Shown here: piece after piece, positions 8,910-15,305 of the stretch
Position numbering within the stretch: the stretch's first letter is position 1
Layout of the letters: every line of letters starts with the position of its first letter
Assembly (NCBI GenBank): GCA_050999155.1
Contig: JBPCPM010000032.1
Span: 1 to 23,766, forward strand
DNA: 23,766 bases
Source of the DNA: JBPCPM01 sp050999155
GTDB lineage: Bacteria; Actinomycetota; Thermoleophilia; Solirubrobacterales; 70-9
Reading direction: 5' to 3'
Notes under the pieces: model-generated
What the model saw: only the letters and a program-made list of their open reading frames with translations
The model's database searches: none
Told to the model about the DNA's origin: nothing
Translations under genes and position numbers: made by a program

Positions 8910-10056
8910 ACGGTTCTCGGGAGCCGAGCCCGGACAATCGTTCACCGAGCGCCGCACCACCGTTCCCTCCGCGCTCGCTGAACGGTTTTCGGGAGCCCGG
9001 GGCGGAGAATCGTTCAGCGAGCGCGGGGTGGGCGGCCGGGCGGTGGGGCTCGGGCGGGGTCGTGGCGACCACCGCGAAGGCGCCGCCGCGGCGAAACAGG
9101 CCGCCGAGCAGCTCCAGCGGCACGGTCACGATGAGGGCGAGCGGCGTCACCATGACCGTTATCAGGGTGTCGATCACCAGCAGCGACCGGCGCCTCGCCG
9201 TCGTGAAGGTGAGGCTTCGATTGATCAGGCCGTAGCCCACGTTGTCGTGGAACGTCACGGCGTTGAGCACCGTCTGCAGCATCCCGAAATGCCCGTGCTC
9301 GGCGAGCGTGTGGCGTTCGCCCGCGACCTCGAGGCCGGCGCGTTCGCACAGGACGCGCAGCGACCGCCGCGTGAAGTGGTGGCGGTGGCGTGGAAGGTCG
9401 AGGTGGAACCAGTGCGCGCCGCCGAGCGATGCCTGCCAGCCGCCGCGGTTGGGAACGCCCACGACCAGCGCGCCCCCCGGGCGCAGCCAGCCCGCCATCT
9501 GCTCGAGCGCAGCCGCGGGATCCTCGACGTGCTCGAGGACGTGCCACGCGACGATGGCGTCGACGGCACCCGGGTCCGCCTCCTCGATTGCCGCCTGTTC
9601 GACGGCGACCCCTCGATCGCGCGCCTCGGCGCAGCGCGCGCCGTCAGGCTCGATCCCCGTCGCGTCGTAGCCCTCGTCAACGAGGCGTTCGAGGAACCGG
9701 CCGCGCCCGGCGCCCACCTCGAAGACCGACGCCGGCGCCGGCGCGTGGCGGCGCAGGATCCGCAGGCGGGCGCGGTCGAAGGCCCCAAGCACGGGCGTGA
9801 AGACCGCGAGCAGCCGGTGGCGTCGGACGCCATAGGCCCCCGACGTGTACAGCTCCGGGAGGGTCGGCGGTGCGTCGCCGCGGGTGGTCCCGTGTCCGCA
9901 GTCAGCGCACGTGTCGATGACGTACTGCTCGTGGCGGCCGGGGTCGGCGGCCGACGCCAGGACCCAGCCGTACATCGGGCCTTCGCACGCAGGGCATCGG
10001 CGGACCGCCTGGTCGGGGTCCTTGCCGGGGCTCGGGCGGTCGGTAGTCAGCTGCAT
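8818..10056 (-). CDS. Class I SAM-dependent methyltransferase with zinc-finger-like N-terminus and REP-derived tail
   Basis: About 412 residues. The N-terminus has CPAC (21-24) and CADCGHG (50-56), a likely zinc site. The Rossmann methyltransferase domain follows: motif I VFEVGAGRGRF (111-121), acidic end of strand 2 GIEPDG, VAWHVLEHVEDP (169-180), and LRPGGALVVGVPN. Residues about 291-333 are hydrophobic (LLVIDTLITVMVTPLALIVT) and may anchor it in the membrane. Related fused proteins act on cell-surface glycans or lipids, but the substrate is unknown. After about residue 340 the sequence comes from two palindromic repeats and then from the antisense of the hydrolase 3' end, a 92-bp tail-to-tail overlap. 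The start chosen is the ATG at 10056; an upstream GTG at 10068 is possible. Confidence 0.88.
   Translation of the reverse strand: MQLTTDRPSPGKDPDQAVRRCPACEGPMYGWVLASAADPGRHEQYVIDTCADCGHGTTRGDAPPTLPELYTSGAYGVRRHRLLAVFTPVLGAFDRARLRILRRHAPAPASVFEVGAGRGRFLERLVDEGYDATGIEPDGARCAEARDRGVAVEQAAIEEADPGAVDAIVAWHVLEHVEDPAAALEQMAGWLRPGGALVVGVPNRGGWQASLGGAHWFHLDLPRHRHHFTRRSLRVLCERAGLEVAGERHTLAEHGHFGMLQTVLNAVTFHDNVGYGLINRSLTFTTARRRSLLVIDTLITVMVTPLALIVTVPLELLGGLFRRGGAFAVVATTPPEPHRPAAHPALAERFSAPGSRKPFSERGGNGGAALGERLSGLGSREPFSELRGLGGRPRRRVRRVRPRAPSAAGRGP
8901..8950. repeat. REP-like palindromic element, copy 1
   Basis: A 50-bp imperfect palindrome whose arms start GCTCGCTGAACG and end CGTTCACCGAGC. It contains the stop codon of the hydrolase gene and lies within the extended methyltransferase frame. 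It is about 85% identical to the second copy 72 bp away. Confidence 0.7.
8973..9022. repeat. REP-like palindromic element, copy 2
   Basis: A second 50-bp copy with better-matched arms: GCTCGCTGAACG on the left and CGTTCAGCGAGC on the right are perfect complements. Together the two copies resemble a REP doublet or RIPE-type element. In the minus strand both are translated into related peptides, LAERFSAPGSRKPFSE and LGERLSGLGSREPFSE. Confidence 0.75.
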
Positions 10057-10110
10057 GTGAGGGTGCACGCGCGGTTCCGGGAGCCGTTTCCCGGGGTGGC
10101 AGGCGCGGTA

Positions 10111-10116
10111 TACGGT
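10111..10116 (+). promoter_or_regulatory. Candidate -10 box TACGGT of a leaderless CBS-gene transcript
   Basis: TACGGT (within TATACGGT) is followed by 7 nt and the ATG at 10124, with no Shine-Dalgarno. It lies in the 67-bp gap between the divergent methyltransferase and CBS genes. Confidence 0.6.
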
Positions 10117-10123
10117 ACGCAGC

Positions 10124-10573
10124 ATGGAACTCTCGGAGATCATGACCACCGACGTCGTCACGGCTGCGCGCGACGTGCCGGTCGACGAGATCGCGCGCAC
10201 AATGCGCGAACGCGGCGTCGGGTCCGTCGTGATCACCGGGCCCCGGGGCCGGCCTACCGCGATGATCACCGATCGCGATCTCGCCCTCCGCGTCCTCGCT
10301 GCGGGGTCGGCCGGCTCCTCGGAGGCCGGCGACCACGCGACCGCTCCACTGGTCAGCGCCGGGCCGAAGACCGACCTCGCCGAGGCGACCGCCCTGATGG
10401 TGCGCCACCGGGTGCGACGGCTCCCGGTCGTCGACGGGGATCGTCTGGTGGGCATCGTCACCCTCGACGACATCGCCGTGCGGACCGGTGATCTCGAGGC
10501 GGCGCGCGAGATGACGGTCGATGTCATCGGCAGCGCCCTGCCCAGCTTCTACTTCCACGACCGCCGCGGCTGA
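10124..10573 (+). CDS. Two-CBS-domain protein
   Basis: A 149-residue soluble protein made of two CBS motifs forming one Bateman module. The first starts at MELSEIMTTDVVTA and runs through GVGSVVITGPRGRPTAMITDRDL. The second runs from ATAPLVSAGPKTDLAEATALM through RRLPVVDGDRLVGIVTLDDI. GIVTLDD and MITDRD are the usual nucleotide-binding strands with the Asp that contacts ribose. Stand-alone CBS pairs bind AMP, ATP or SAM and act as energy sensors; the partner is unknown. The ATG is 7 nt after a TACGGT box. The gene is followed after 48 bp by the small protein gene, which has its own -10-like box. Confidence 0.93.
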   Translation: MELSEIMTTDVVTAARDVPVDEIARTMRERGVGSVVITGPRGRPTAMITDRDLALRVLAAGSAGSSEAGDHATAPLVSAGPKTDLAEATALMVRHRVRRLPVVDGDRLVGIVTLDDIAVRTGDLEAAREMTVDVIGSALPSFYFHDRRG

Positions 10574-10608
10574 GCGCCGGCGCCCCGGCCGCCGGCCCTC
10601 GGCGCGGG

Positions 10609-10614
10609 TATCGT
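10609..10614 (+). promoter_or_regulatory. Candidate -10 box TATCGT of a leaderless transcript
   Basis: TATCGT is followed by 7 nt and the GTG at 10622. It favours 10622 over the GTG at 10613, which overlaps the box itself. Confidence 0.55.
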
Positions 10615-10621
10615 GCCACCC

Positions 10622-10840
10622 GTGGCCGATCTGACTCCGAGCCAGCTGCGCACCCGGTCGCGGGTCGAGTCCGTGATCCGGCTGGCCGCACCGCTGCTCG
10701 ACGGCATCCTCGTCGTCGGCGACCGCGTGTCCCGCGTCCTGGAGCCCGAGGATCACGAGCACTACCCGACGCGGCCCGTCGGCACCAGCGATCGCACGCC
10801 GATCGGCGGCGAGCGGCAGGACCCCACGCTGCGTCGATGA
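10622..10840 (+). CDS. Small protein of unknown function with DLTPSQLRTR N-terminus
   Basis: A 72-residue protein I do not recognise. It starts VADLTPSQLRTRSRVESVIRL, has a short hydrophobic patch (AAPLLDGILVVGDRVSRVL), then an acidic/aromatic EPEDHEHYP motif and a disordered tail. Its first ten residues mirror those of the next gene (TDLAPRELRTRERR), which suggests a shared recognition motif or an ancestral duplication. The GTG at 10622 is chosen because a TATCGT box lies 7 nt upstream. Its TGA overlaps the ATG of the following membrane protein, so the two are translationally coupled and probably act together. Confidence 0.7.
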   Translation: MADLTPSQLRTRSRVESVIRLAAPLLDGILVVGDRVSRVLEPEDHEHYPTRPVGTSDRTPIGGERQDPTLRR

Positions 10841-11712
10841 CCGACCTGGCCCCGAGGGAGCTGCGGACCCGCGAGCGCCGGTGGGCGACCCCCGCCGGGG
10901 TTGCGGCGATGGCCGGCATCGCGTTCCTCGTCGGCGCCATCGTCGCCCAGCAACAGCTGGTCGGGGCCATCGACGGCCGGGCCGAGGCGCTGCTTGCCCG
11001 GGACCGTGAGGGAACCGGCCTGCTGCTCGTCGCCATCGCCCGCGCCCTCGGCTACCTCGCGCTCATCGGTCCGCTGCTGTTCTTGTTCGCCGCCGCCGCC
11101 GCACGCAGCGACCGGGCCCGGGGATCGCTGATCGGCCTCGCCATCGCGGGGCCGGTGCTCTCGGCCGTGGCCGTACTCGTCGGCCACGCGGCTGTGGGCG
11201 AGGCCGCCGCGGACTTCGTCGCCCAGGGTGGCCAGGCCGGGCAGGACGAGAAGGCCCGCGACGTCCTGTCCGAACAGGGGGTGCTGGGCACCGCCACAGG
11301 CGGGCTGGGCCTGGCCGGCCTGCTGGCCCTGGCGGCGATCTCGGTCTACAGCGCGTTGCACGGCATGCGCACCGGGCTGCTGACCCGCTTCACCGGAACC
11401 TTCGGGATGGCGGTCGGCGTCGTCATGGTCCTTCCCGGGATCACCCAGATCGCCGTGCCCATCTACTTCCTGGTGCTGGGCCCGGTCCTCGCGGGTTGGA
11501 TGCCGGGCTCGCGCCCGCCGGCGTGGGAGGCGGGCATGGCCGTCGAGTGGCCCGGGCGCGGCGAGCCCGTGGTCGAGCGCCGCGACGACCCGGAGAACGT
11601 CGATCCGCCACTCGCTTCCGGGGACGACGACGGCGCCGCCCCGGCCGCCGACGAGGATCCCTCACCGACTCCCCAGGGCGAGCGACGGCGCGGACGCAAG
11701 CGGCGGCGGTGA
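10837..11712 (+). CDS. Multi-pass membrane protein of unknown function
   Basis: A 291-residue integral membrane protein. A charged N-terminus (TDLAPRELRTRERRWATP) is followed by hydrophobic segments around residues 18-38, 65-87, 95-118, 152-168 and 185-218. The roughly 60-residue cytoplasmic-looking tail is very acidic (DDDGAAPAADED) and ends in a basic cluster (GERRRGRKRRR). No catalytic motif is visible. The loop between the third and fourth segments (VGEAAADFVAQGGQAGQDEK) is predicted soluble. ATGA and GTGA overlaps join it to the small upstream protein and the downstream GH3 lipoprotein, making a three-gene operon that may concern the cell envelope. The family is unknown to me. Confidence 0.8.
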   Translation: MTDLAPRELRTRERRWATPAGVAAMAGIAFLVGAIVAQQQLVGAIDGRAEALLARDREGTGLLLVAIARALGYLALIGPLLFLFAAAAARSDRARGSLIGLAIAGPVLSAVAVLVGHAAVGEAAADFVAQGGQAGQDEKARDVLSEQGVLGTATGGLGLAGLLALAAISVYSALHGMRTGLLTRFTGTFGMAVGVVMVLPGITQIAVPIYFLVLGPVLAGWMPGSRPPAWEAGMAVEWPGRGEPVVERRDDPENVDPPLASGDDDGAAPAADEDPSPTPQGERRRGRKRRR

Positions 11713-12923
11713 GCCGGGTGCCGTTGCCGGTGGCCGCCGGGGCGGCGGTGGTCCTGGCGCTGGGCGCGGCTCTGGGCTGCGGCTCAGACGAGTCGGAGAC
11801 TCGTCGAGGGAGCGCCACGAGTCCCGCCACATCGAGCACCGAGGGCGCCGGCGCTGAGACCGGGACCGCGACCACCTCCGACCGCGCCGACAGGCAGCCG
11901 CCGGCCAAGCCGCCGACCGGCCCCGCCGGCCTGAGCGCATCCCAGCTCGCCGGCCAGCAGGTCGCGTTCGCCTGGGCGGGACCCGATCCGCCACCGGGGC
12001 TCGAACGCCGGATCCGGCAGGGTCGTGCCGGTGCTGTGATCCTGTTCGCCCGCAACGTCGACCCGGTGGCGTCGGTCCGGGCGCGGATCCGCCGCCTCCA
12101 GGACCTCCCGCGGCCGAACGATCTCCGCGCGCCGTTGCTGGTGCTCGTCGACCAGGAGGGCGGTCCCGTGCGTCGCGTCCCCGGCGGCCCGGTGCAGTCG
12201 GCCGCAACCGTCGGGCGGTCGGGCGGCACGTCCCAGGCGCGTGCGGCCGGTCGCACGGCCGCCGGCGCGTTGCGTTCGGTGGGGGCCAACGTCGATCTGG
12301 CGCCGGTGGCCGATGTCGCCAGGGCCGGTTCGGCGATGCAGCGCGAGGGCCGGGCCTTCGGAGGCAATCGAAGCGTCGTGTCCCGGCAGGCGGGCGCGTT
12401 CGTCGCCGGCGTCCGCTCGCGGGGCGTCGCCACCGCAGCCAAGCACTTTCCCGGCTTCGGGGCGGCGCCCGTCAACACCGATGTCCAGGCCCAGCGAATC
12501 GGGCTCTCGCGGGACGAGCTGCGATCGGTCGACATGGGGGCATTCCGGGGGCCGCTGCGGGAGGGGACGGAGATGGTGATGCTCAGCACCGCGGTGTACC
12601 CGGCGTTCGACGATCGGCCTGCCGCGCTGTCGCGGCGGATCATCGAAACCGAGCTGCGCGAACGCCTCGGCTTCGACGGCGTCACGGTCACCGACGCGCT
12701 GGACACGCCGGCGTTGGCTGCCTTCGGCGGACCGAGCCGAGCGGCCGTCCGGGCGGCGTCGGCCGGGAGCGATCTCCTCGTGCTCGCGAACACCTACGAG
12801 GCCGGCGCGCGGGCCGCGGAGGCCCTGGCCCGGCGGCTGCGGGCCAGCCAGGGGGCGCGCCGCCGATCGCAGAAGGCGGTGGGGCGGATCCTCGCGCTGC
12901 GCGAAGGCCTCGACGAGCAGTAG
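11709..12923 (+). CDS. Glycoside hydrolase family 3 (NagZ-like) lipoprotein
   Basis: A 404-residue secreted protein. The N-terminal hydrophobic segment ends in ALGC (Cys24), a loose lipobox, and is followed by a Ser/Thr/Ala-rich linker to about residue 70. The GH3 barrel shows AGAVILFARN, LVLVDQEGGPVRR, NVDLAPVADV, AAKHFPGFG (245-251) and GVTVTDALDTPALAAFG, whose Asp329 fits the nucleophile. NagZ enzymes release N-acetylglucosamine from muropeptides. In NagZ a loop D-x-H dyad after KHFPGHG supplies the acid/base; here the loop reads AAPVNTD, so Asp and His are absent. Specificity or mechanism may thus differ. The GTG start overlaps the upstream stop (GTGA). Peptidoglycan turnover is inferred. 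Confidence 0.88.
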   Translation: MSRVPLPVAAGAAVVLALGAALGCGSDESETRRGSATSPATSSTEGAGAETGTATTSDRADRQPPAKPPTGPAGLSASQLAGQQVAFAWAGPDPPPGLERRIRQGRAGAVILFARNVDPVASVRARIRRLQDLPRPNDLRAPLLVLVDQEGGPVRRVPGGPVQSAATVGRSGGTSQARAAGRTAAGALRSVGANVDLAPVADVARAGSAMQREGRAFGGNRSVVSRQAGAFVAGVRSRGVATAAKHFPGFGAAPVNTDVQAQRIGLSRDELRSVDMGAFRGPLREGTEMVMLSTAVYPAFDDRPAALSRRIIETELRERLGFDGVTVTDALDTPALAAFGGPSRAAVRAASAGSDLLVLANTYEAGARAAEALARRLRASQGARRRSQKAVGRILALREGLDEQ

Positions 12924-12945
12924 CGCTCCCACGGTGCAGGCCCGA

Positions 12946-12973
12946 TTGCAGGGATTTGTCCACCACGTATCCT
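12946..12973 (+). promoter_or_regulatory. Candidate promoter TTGCAG-16-TATCCT of the GGDEF-EAL gene
   Basis: TTGCAG (12946-12951) and TATCCT (12968-12973) are spaced by 16 bp, and the GTG at 12981 follows after 7 nt. This is the best -35/-10 pair among the plus-strand leaderless candidates. Confidence 0.6.
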
Positions 12974-12980
12974 CCCTGCG

Positions 12981-14690
12981 GTGTACGAGGGCTCGAACCC
13001 CGGCGAGGGACCGCCGGCCGCTGGATCCGGGGCCGAGATCAGCACGGGCTCCGAGGACGGCAAGGGCCGTTCCACCCTGCCCGGCGAACTGGCCTTCGCC
13101 ATCGACGAACGGGGCCGGTTCTCCTACCTCAGTGACGGCGCGCGCGATGTCTACGGCTACGACCCCGACGAGATGGTTGGCCGCCCGGTCACCGAGTTCA
13201 TCGCCGGCAACGCCCGCCGGGACCGCCATGTGCTCGCGGCGATCCGCGACGGCATGCGACACCGCACCTACCGCACCGAGCACCGCGACCGCGACGGCGC
13301 TCCGGTCGAGTTGCGGGTGACCGTGGTGGGGGTCCACGACTCCGAAGGCCGGCTGGTCGGAGCCGCCGGCACGGCCCGCGACCTCCGGGACGAGGTGGCG
13401 ACGATCGAGCGGCGCCGGAGCATGGAGTCCCGCGATCCGGTCACGGGCCTCGAGGACCGGTCGTCCTTCGAACGTCGCCTCGCCGACCAGATCGAGCACG
13501 TCGAGCGCTACGGCGCCCACGGTGCCGTCGTCGTCCTCGACATCGACGGGTTCGGGGACGTCAACGAGAGCCTCGGCCATCGGGCCGGAGACGACGTGCT
13601 GCGCCAGCTCGGCGTCGCCCTGGACAACGCGGTTCGTGGCTCGGACTCGGTTGCCAAGCTCGACGGCGACGAGTTCGGCGTGCTGCTCGCCGAGGGAGAC
13701 GCCGAGGACGCCGATGCGGCGGCCGAGCATCTGCTGCAGGTCGTGCGCGAGCTCCGGCCGCGTTCGGCGGCCGAAGGCGTACACCTCACGGCGTGCGTCG
13801 GCGTGGCCCTCGTCGAGCAGGAGATGAACGCCGAGCAGGTGCTCAGCGGCGCGTTCCTTGCCCTCGACCAGGCCAAGGAGGGCGGCTGCGACGGGCTCGA
13901 GGTCCTCGACCGCGGGAGCGCCGACCGAGAACGCTTGCAGCGGTACTCGATGGTGGGCCGTCTGCGCGACGCCCTGGCCGAGGACCGGTTCGAGCTGTTC
14001 TGCCAGCCGATCCAGCTGCTCGACTCCGACGCCTTCTACCACTACGAGCTGTTGCTGCGGATGCGCGAGCCCGACGGCCGGCTTCTGGCGCCCAAGGCCT
14101 TCCTCTCGACAGCGGAGCGCTGCGGCCTCATCCCCGAGATCGACCTGTGGGTGGCCCGGCAGACGGTGAGGCTGCTCGACAGCAATCCGGCCGACACGCT
14201 CAAGGGTCTGTCGTTCAACGTGTCCGGCCGCTCGGTCTCGGACAGGCGGATCCTCGACACGGTCGGAGAGCTGTTGTCGGAGACCGGTGTCGACGCCGGG
14301 CGCCTCACGGTCGAGCTCACCGAGACCGCGGCAATCCGCAACATGGAGGATGCCCAGGCGTTTGCCGACGGGTTCCGTGACCTCGGCTGCCGGGTCGCGA
14401 TCGACGACTTTGGCGCGGGCTTCGGCTCGTTCTCTTACCTCAAGTACCTGACCAGCGACGCGGTGAAGATCGACGGGGACTTCGTTCGCACCGTGTCGAG
14501 CAACGACGCCGACCGCTTGATGGTCAAGGCCATGGTCGACGTGGCGCGGGGCCTGGGCAAGCAGACGGTCGCCGAGTGGGTCGACTCCGAGGCAACGCTC
14601 GGGGTGCTGCGCGAGCTGGGCGTCGACGCCGCGCAGGGATACGCGATCGGCCGGCCGTCACCGGTCGTCGACGGGTTCGGACCCGGCTGA
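12981..14690 (+). CDS. PAS-GGDEF-EAL cyclic-di-GMP signalling protein
   Basis: A 569-residue cytoplasmic protein. After a disordered start, a PAS domain (about 36-135; AFAIDERGRFSYLSDGARDVYGYDPDEMVGR has its usual pattern) leads to a GGDEF domain (about 150-315) and an EAL domain (about 325-560). The GGDEF motif reads DGDEF (228-232), with a RxxD inhibitory site RGSD at 219-222. The EAL motif reads ELL (356-358). The other phosphodiesterase residues are present: Asn413, Glu445/448, Asp475-Asp476 (DDFGAG), Lys496, Glu532 and Gln552. It is therefore a likely c-di-GMP phosphodiesterase with a weakened or regulatory GGDEF domain, tuned by the PAS ligand. No transmembrane segment is seen. The start is the GTG 7 nt after TATCCT. 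Confidence 0.95.
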   Translation: MYEGSNPGEGPPAAGSGAEISTGSEDGKGRSTLPGELAFAIDERGRFSYLSDGARDVYGYDPDEMVGRPVTEFIAGNARRDRHVLAAIRDGMRHRTYRTEHRDRDGAPVELRVTVVGVHDSEGRLVGAAGTARDLRDEVATIERRRSMESRDPVTGLEDRSSFERRLADQIEHVERYGAHGAVVVLDIDGFGDVNESLGHRAGDDVLRQLGVALDNAVRGSDSVAKLDGDEFGVLLAEGDAEDADAAAEHLLQVVRELRPRSAAEGVHLTACVGVALVEQEMNAEQVLSGAFLALDQAKEGGCDGLEVLDRGSADRERLQRYSMVGRLRDALAEDRFELFCQPIQLLDSDAFYHYELLLRMREPDGRLLAPKAFLSTAERCGLIPEIDLWVARQTVRLLDSNPADTLKGLSFNVSGRSVSDRRILDTVGELLSETGVDAGRLTVELTETAAIRNMEDAQAFADGFRDLGCRVAIDDFGAGFGSFSYLKYLTSDAVKIDGDFVRTVSSNDADRLMVKAMVDVARGLGKQTVAEWVDSEATLGVLRELGVDAAQGYAIGRPSPVVDGFGPG

Positions 14691-14739
14691 GCCGGCAGCA
14701 GGCCTTGGGTGGTTGAGTTCTCGAGGGACGAAGGAGGCG

Positions 14740-15175
14740 TGGGAACGGCTGACCACGCTCACGGCCCTCCCTGAAGGCGTGCTGCACCGTCGTGGCCAAC
14801 TCTCGCAGTTCACCAATCTGGTTCCGGTGGATCTCATCGAGGGTGATCAGCAGACCGGTTGAGTGGTCTGCGAGGAGCCCGGTTAGTAGCTCGATCTGGT
14901 TGCGCAGCCCGGCCTGCGAGACGTGTGCTTCTATGCGTTCCCAGCTCACGCTTCCCACGTTGAGTGGGGCACCGATCCCGGTCAGCCTGACGTGTCGCCG
15001 CAGGATTGAAGTCGCGGAGCAGCTTCGGTAGCTGCTCCGTGGTGATCCGCTCGATGAAGCCGGGGGAGGCCGTTTCGCTGATGACGAGCCAGCCACGCTC
15101 CTTCGCTCGGTCCTCAATCGCGTTGAGCATCACGGTCTTGCCCGATCCGCGAGCGCCGGTGTAGAGCGTTGCTTA
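14740..15175 (-). pseudogene. Decayed AAA/P-loop ATPase (truncated at both ends, frameshifted)
   Basis: Remnant of an ATP-binding protein on the minus strand. The sequence opens in frame at about 15172 with TLYTGARGSGKTVMLN, an intact Walker A, directly after an in-frame TAA. It continues (RAKERGWLVISETASPGF) to about 15000, where the homologous reading moves to another frame and resumes as VRLTGIGAPLNVGSVSWERI. Walker B and its Glu follow (GLLITLDEIHR), then ATTVQHAFREGRE near 14755, after which similarity stops. The first third up to Walker A, the frame continuity and the C-terminal winged domain are all missing, so it cannot encode a complete ATPase. Such ATPases are common, repeatedly duplicated genes in actinobacteria. 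It lies between two unrelated intact genes, beside an AT-rich repeat. Confidence 0.75.
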
Positions 15176-15184
15176 GCAGGGCCG

Positions 15185-15219
15185 TTTAGAGTCGTTTAGA
15201 GTCTTTAGAGAGCTTTAGA
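15185..15219. repeat. Four phased TTTAGA repeats
   Basis: TTTAGA starts at 15185, 15195, 15204 and 15214, about one helical turn apart; the first three copies are TTTAGAG and the last is TTTAGAT. The block is AT-rich in a GC-rich region and begins about 10 bp beyond the broken 5' end of the ATPase remnant. It may be a protein-binding array or the scar of a mobile element. The rest of the stretch to 15305 shows no gene. Confidence 0.6.
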
Positions 15220-15305
15220 TTCGCCGGAGCCTGCCGCCGGTCGAGAGAGAACTGGCCTGGACCCCCGCGGACCGGCGAGACCGGCCTCTGATCGCTTGAG
15301 GAGAA

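Noticed and set aside
8539..10491. A 650-residue plus-strand frame
   Set aside because: It runs antisense through the methyltransferase and over the hydrolase and CBS genes in a wrong frame, and shows no domain.
15185..15219. CRISPR-like array
   Set aside because: The repeat unit is only 6-7 bp with 2-4 bp between copies; there are no spacers and no cas genes.
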